Below, in pieces: positions 10,447-13,278 of a stretch of 13,278 bases of DNA. The DNA is taken from the NCBI GenBank assembly GCA_000697335.1, contig JNEM01007050.1, positions 1 through 13,278 of the forward strand, written 5' to 3'. A program made the position numbers and the translations under genes. How positions within the stretch are numbered: position 1 is the first letter of the stretch; each line of letters begins with the position of its first letter. The DNA is from Conidiobolus incongruus B7586. Its lineage: Eukaryota > Entomophthoromycota > Entomophthoromycetes > Entomophthorales > Conidiobolaceae. The notes under the pieces are model-generated. The model saw nothing but the letters and a program-made list of their open reading frames with translations, had not been told where the DNA came from and ran no database searches.

Positions 10447-10805
10447 TATACTAAATCAAATTTAATTAATGAAATTTCGGAGGTAATTGAGTGATTTTAA
10501 GCATTTAATATTCAAAATTAAAAATATTTTTTCAATATAATACAAGATATCAATTGCCATTGGAGACATTTAATATCATTTTAAATATAAATAATAAAAT
10601 ATTCGAAGCATTAATTCAGTATTATTGTTTATATCAATTGATAGTGAAGAATTTGGTGTTAGTTTTTAATTTGCTTAAAATAGCAAGTGAAAATTATATT
10701 TCATCTATTAAATTTTAATGAAATAAAGAAAATATTATCTCTAATTAAAATTATTCAATTAATTTTTGATAGCACTATTTGCGTTATATTGATAAAAATC
10801 AATAA

Positions 10806-11727
10806 ATTTTAAATGCGAATAATCAAATAATAAATGTTTCTAAATTAAAGAGATATGTTATTGTAGAATCTAGGAATCACATTTGCCTTATAGAATTCGC
10901 AAATTATGGTATGTTTCACCTTATTAATCAATAAGTTGGTGAAGTTATCATAAAACGTTATTATTGAAATTATGTTGATTAAATTAATATTTGAAACTAT
11001 TATTTGATATAAATGGTAATTTTACAACTTTTAAAATTATTTATCTCATAAATTTTAAATTTATCAATTTTAATCAAAGGTGAATTTGAAAAATTTATGC
11101 ATAAGGATATACTTATATGTAATAACTCATTGGGTACATGTTTTGAATCAATTTGGTAAATATTTGAAAATTCTTATATTAATCGGATTTTTATTTTCAA
11201 ACTTCTTAAAGAAAATTTTATTAACAGATTCCATGATAATTTTAAAAGAGTATTCGATTTAAAATTAAAATTAATATGTTTTATTAGTCATCTAGAAACT
11301 AATCACTTCTTTCTATTAATAGTTCAATTATAATGATATTTAAATAGTTTATCAAATATTTTATTTTCATAAATTATTATGTAAATGAATAACTAAAAGT
11401 TTGAATTAGTATCAATAATTGGCTGTTCATCCTTTTATTGTTGAATTGAAACTTGATTAAAATTCTACATATATTCTGTTGATATCAGTATAATTCAATT
11501 ATAGAATAGATGAAGCAATATTTGATATGATGTATAAATTGATTTCAATTAAAATTTTGTTTATTAATTTTGACACATTCAATTATAATAAAGTATATAA
11601 ATCCTCAAATTTTGAATAAATATATGTCATGTAATTTATTATTATATCATATTTTACTCAACAAACTGTTTTTTCAGGTACAATATGCGTGGATCCGCAA
11701 TCTAGTGGAAACTTTTTTCAATTCTAA
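10806..11727 (+). other. Possible 3' end of a split gene: two short exons and one intron
   Basis: A stop-free frame at 10806-10908 (34 codons, no ATG) ends at AAATTATG followed by GTATGT, a good fungal 5' splice site. The next strong 3' splice site is at 11677, where CTCAAC (a plausible branch point) is followed by CTGTTTTTTCAG. Splicing between them keeps the frame, forms a GGT glycine codon across the junction, and continues 15 codons to TAA at 11727. The exon pieces include RNHICLIEFANY and ICVDPQSSGNFF, with CpG and mixed codons unlike the surrounding A/T. I do not recognise the protein, and no upstream exon or promoter was found. It may be a real small-exon gene, a remnant, or coincidence. 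Confidence 0.2.
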
Positions 11728-12159
11728 TTTATTTGAATAATCAAATTTATTAACAAATAATAATTCAAATTGGGAAATTAAAAATCTTTTTCAACTATAT
11801 CATAAAAGCAATTATCCAAATTCTTCAAATATTATATATATATATGAATAAAATCATGATTTTCTTAAAAAATTTTTGGTTAATAATATATATATATATA
11901 ATAAAATATTTTAGTATTGAAATCATTTTAAAAAAATCTTATTAGTTTTCATTTATACAAATCAAATTTAACTTTTAATTACATAAATTATAGTATAGTA
12001 ATAAGTATCTAGGATTTTCAAAATTCACGCTTATGTTACTATCCAAACTTATAAAAAAAGTATTATAAATATTATTATAGCAATAAAAAGCTTGAAATTT
12101 ATGAACGATTTATTATTATATTCCTTTTTATAGTATTACATGTCTTCTAGAAAGTAAAT

Positions 12160-12466
12160 TTGCAATAAAGATCGCTTAGTTCGATAAAACGGGTTAAGGA
12201 CGACTAACGGGATACTTTAAAAGGTTTTATTAAAATATCAAAGGGTTGAACTTGGCCCTGGTCAAGGTGATCCCTGAGCGAATAGGTGCCCAGTGACTAT
12301 TTTATAATGGCTAGTCCTTCGCCAATGTGTTGAAACTCAAATTACTGATATAAATTGGAATTTTCCATTGTGCAAGGATTGTGTCTGGTATTTGTGAGTG
12401 GATTACATTCGGAATCATGACGGACGGTTAAAGTTGAATGGCGAGCGGACCTCCCAATCCGCAACA
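12160..12466. repeat. GC-richer non-coding block ending in a TA microsatellite; possible SINE-like repeat or structured RNA
   Basis: About 300 bases of near-balanced composition with many CpG sites, in DNA otherwise over 80% AT. Stops interrupt every frame. Near the left end, CGCTTAGTTCGATAAAAC (about 12173-12190) resembles a tRNA A-box region, and GGTTGAACTTGG (12244-12255) weakly resembles a B box. Inverted repeats are present: gcgaa(t)agg at 12278-12286 with ccttcgc at 12316-12322; acttg with caaggt around 12250-12267; gcgga with tccgc at 12445-12462. The block runs directly into a TA repeat. A tRNA-like head and a simple-repeat tail suggest a SINE, but no flanking duplication was found. 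A terminal fragment of another repeat or an ncRNA gene also fits. Confidence 0.4.
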
Positions 12467-12467
12467 T

Positions 12468-12488
12468 TATATATATATATATATATAT
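12468..12488. repeat. TA dinucleotide microsatellite
   Basis: An uninterrupted TA run of about 21 bases directly after the GC-richer block. It may be the block's own tail or an independent simple repeat. Confidence 0.85.
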
Positions 12489-12815
12489 TTGACTAAATCT
12501 ATAAATTTATCATAAAAATTATATATAAAAAACTTGGTAATATTTTAAAATTTTTAAAATATTTTTATAAAATTCATAATTAAATATTAATTTTAGGATA
12601 ATAGTATTTTAATAATTTAGTTTATAAAAATAAAATTAAATTGATTCAAATTTAATTATGAAATGAATCTTAATGTTATATAATTCATTAACAATCATAT
12701 TTAAAAATTACTAATTCAATTTGATCAAAATTTGAAATATAAAAATTATATTAAGACGAATTATTAAAAGAATTATTAGGTATTAAAACCAATTTTTAAA
12801 TAAATTTAAATACAT
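12489..12815. other. AT-rich spacer 3' of the expansin-like gene
   Basis: No frame or recognisable element. It includes the expansin gene's likely 3' UTR on the right. No canonical AATAAA was found within the first 40 bases past the stop on the minus strand. A perfect A/T palindrome at 12539-12563 is listed separately. Confidence 0.6.
12539..12563. repeat. Perfect 12-bp inverted repeat around one central T
   Basis: The arms AATATTTTAAAA and TTTTAAAATATT flank a single T. It is made only of A and T, so it may be chance in this composition, but 12 perfectly matched positions is long. It could extrude as a cruciform. Confidence 0.6.
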
Positions 12816-13278
12816 TTAAAGTTGGCCACTGCTGAGCACATTACCACCATCTGCTAGGACCTTGACAGATTCATCTTGTACAACTTTGCCATCCATACCA
12901 GTGATTCGAATGTTAGCTGGATTAGTTGCTCCATTAATAATCCAAATGTTATTGTTGTTTCTAGAAGCTGGTTTCCATTGTCCATTGACATTGATTTCAA
13001 TACTCTTAATAGCTTGAGCTGAGTTTAAGATTTGTAAACCAGCCCACCATTCGTTACTTCCAGCTTGCCAGCGATATTGGAGATTTCCATTAATGTTAGG
13101 ACATCTGACTTGCTTCCAAGTGATAGGGACATTTCCTGATGCAGGATCACCAATTAATTGGAAAGCATTGGCATTGATATTAAGATCACTTGCTCCACAT
13201 CCACTACAAATATCAGCTACATTGACAATGACTGATTTGTTGTTATCAGTGTTAGTGACTTCGAGACAAGCTCCACAC
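12816..13278 (-). CDS. Expansin-like protein, C-terminal 153 residues (5' end outside window)
   Basis: A secreted-type wall-loosening protein: expansins act non-hydrolytically on cellulose/hemicellulose contacts. From the first visible Cys, residues 1-60 are the end of a double-psi beta-barrel: Cys1, Cys4, Cys24, Cys27 and Cys59 as likely disulfide partners, then ADICSGC, NANAFQLIG and ITWKQVRCP. Residues 61-130 match the CBM63-type second domain (LQYRW, SNEWWAGLQILN, IKSIEINVNGQW, NIRITGMDG), with Trp70, Trp77/78, Trp101 and Trp112 as candidate sugar-stacking residues. Asp22 aligns with Asp71 of bacterial EXLX1. The position of its essential Asp82 is Asn33, in LNIN instead of LDLS. The stop is TAA at 12816. 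The signal peptide and start codon lie beyond the edge. No intron is visible. GC is about 42%. The family call is firm, but activity is uncertain because of Asn33. Confidence 0.92.
   Translation of the reverse strand, partial: CGACLEVTNTDNNKSVIVNVADICSGCGASDLNINANAFQLIGDPASGNVPITWKQVRCPNINGNLQYRWQAGSNEWWAGLQILNSAQAIKSIEINVNGQWKPASRNNNNIWIINGATNPANIRITGMDGKVVQDESVKVLADGGNVLSSGQL

Larger units (their letters stand above)
8531..12159. other. Long AT-rich gene desert with microsatellites
   Basis: About 3.6 kb without a convincing complete gene on either strand. It contains simple repeats: TAT/TTA near 9263-9287, TAAA units near 9950-9966, AAT units at 10418-10446, and TA runs near 11834-11845 and 11885-11901. 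It also holds copies of an ATCCGAA-type motif and a possible exon pair, listed separately. Short ATG-initiated frames occur (26 codons at 8815, 44 codons at about 10074), none longer than chance allows. CpG is present (about 20 sites), unlike the left third of the window. Confidence 0.6.

Noticed and set aside
11080-11262. 60-codon plus-strand frame with a hydrophobic middle
   Set aside because: It opens at GTG rather than ATG, has AT-driven composition (Ile, Leu, Lys, Phe), and shows no splice or start support.
8507-12054. A second LTR element, suggested by TGTAACATCCGAACC at 8507 and its look-alike at 12034
   Set aside because: The similarity covers only a short core. No long terminal repeats, target duplication, polypurine tract or pol traces lie between the copies.
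12165-12260. A genuine tRNA gene at the head of the GC-richer block
   Set aside because: The A-box-like string is good, but no acceptor stem pairs, the B-box match is poor and too far away, and no five-plus-seven anticodon arm can be drawn.
1-13278. CRISPR array, bacterial operons or riboswitches
   Set aside because: There are no regularly spaced repeats, ribosome-binding sites or operon packing. The DNA is clearly eukaryotic, with an LTR chromovirus and widely spaced genes.

Overview
This is a very AT-rich eukaryotic window holding two clear host genes. Three things suggest an early-diverging, AT-rich fungus: compact genes of about 40% GC in intergenic DNA that is over 80% AT, a chromodomain-type Ty3/gypsy element, and an expansin-like gene next to a fungal-style arylamine N-acetyltransferase (NAT) gene. 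Neocallimastigomycota, Glomeromycotina or another zygomycete-grade lineage would fit. An amoebozoan is less likely but not excluded. No marker gene settles the species.

Left half (1 to about 6.5 kb): a fossil Ty3/gypsy chromovirus lies on the minus strand at 373-6088. It has both LTRs, a near-matching 5-bp target duplication, a polypurine tract, and recognisable traces of gag, protease, reverse transcriptase, RNase H, integrase and a chromodomain, in that order. It is thoroughly broken. This element and its flanks contain no CpG dinucleotide from base 1 to 6491, while the AT-richer right half keeps many. That points to methylation-linked or RIP-like C-to-T decay over this repeat domain.

Middle (about 6.5 to 8.5 kb): AT-rich spacer with an imperfect inverted repeat and one doubtful 34-codon ORF, then a complete single-exon NAT gene on the minus strand (7328-8329). 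Its Cys-His-Asp triad is intact. Candidate TATA and CCAAT boxes and a polyadenylation signal flank it.

Right part (8.5 to 13.3 kb): about 3.6 kb of AT-rich, gene-poor DNA with microsatellites, a short repeated ATCCGAA-type motif, and a possible splice donor/acceptor pair that could mark the 3' end of a small-exon gene. An isolated GC-richer block of about 300 bp at 12160-12466 follows; it ends in a TA microsatellite and may be a SINE-like repeat or a structured RNA. The window ends inside the 3' portion of an expansin-like gene on the minus strand (double-psi beta-barrel plus CBM63-type domain). In it, the Asp normally needed for expansin activity reads as Asn.

The two host genes share no evident pathway. 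NAT acts on arylamines or related xenobiotics in the cytosol, and the expansin would be a secreted plant-wall-loosening protein. I see no operon-like or cluster logic.
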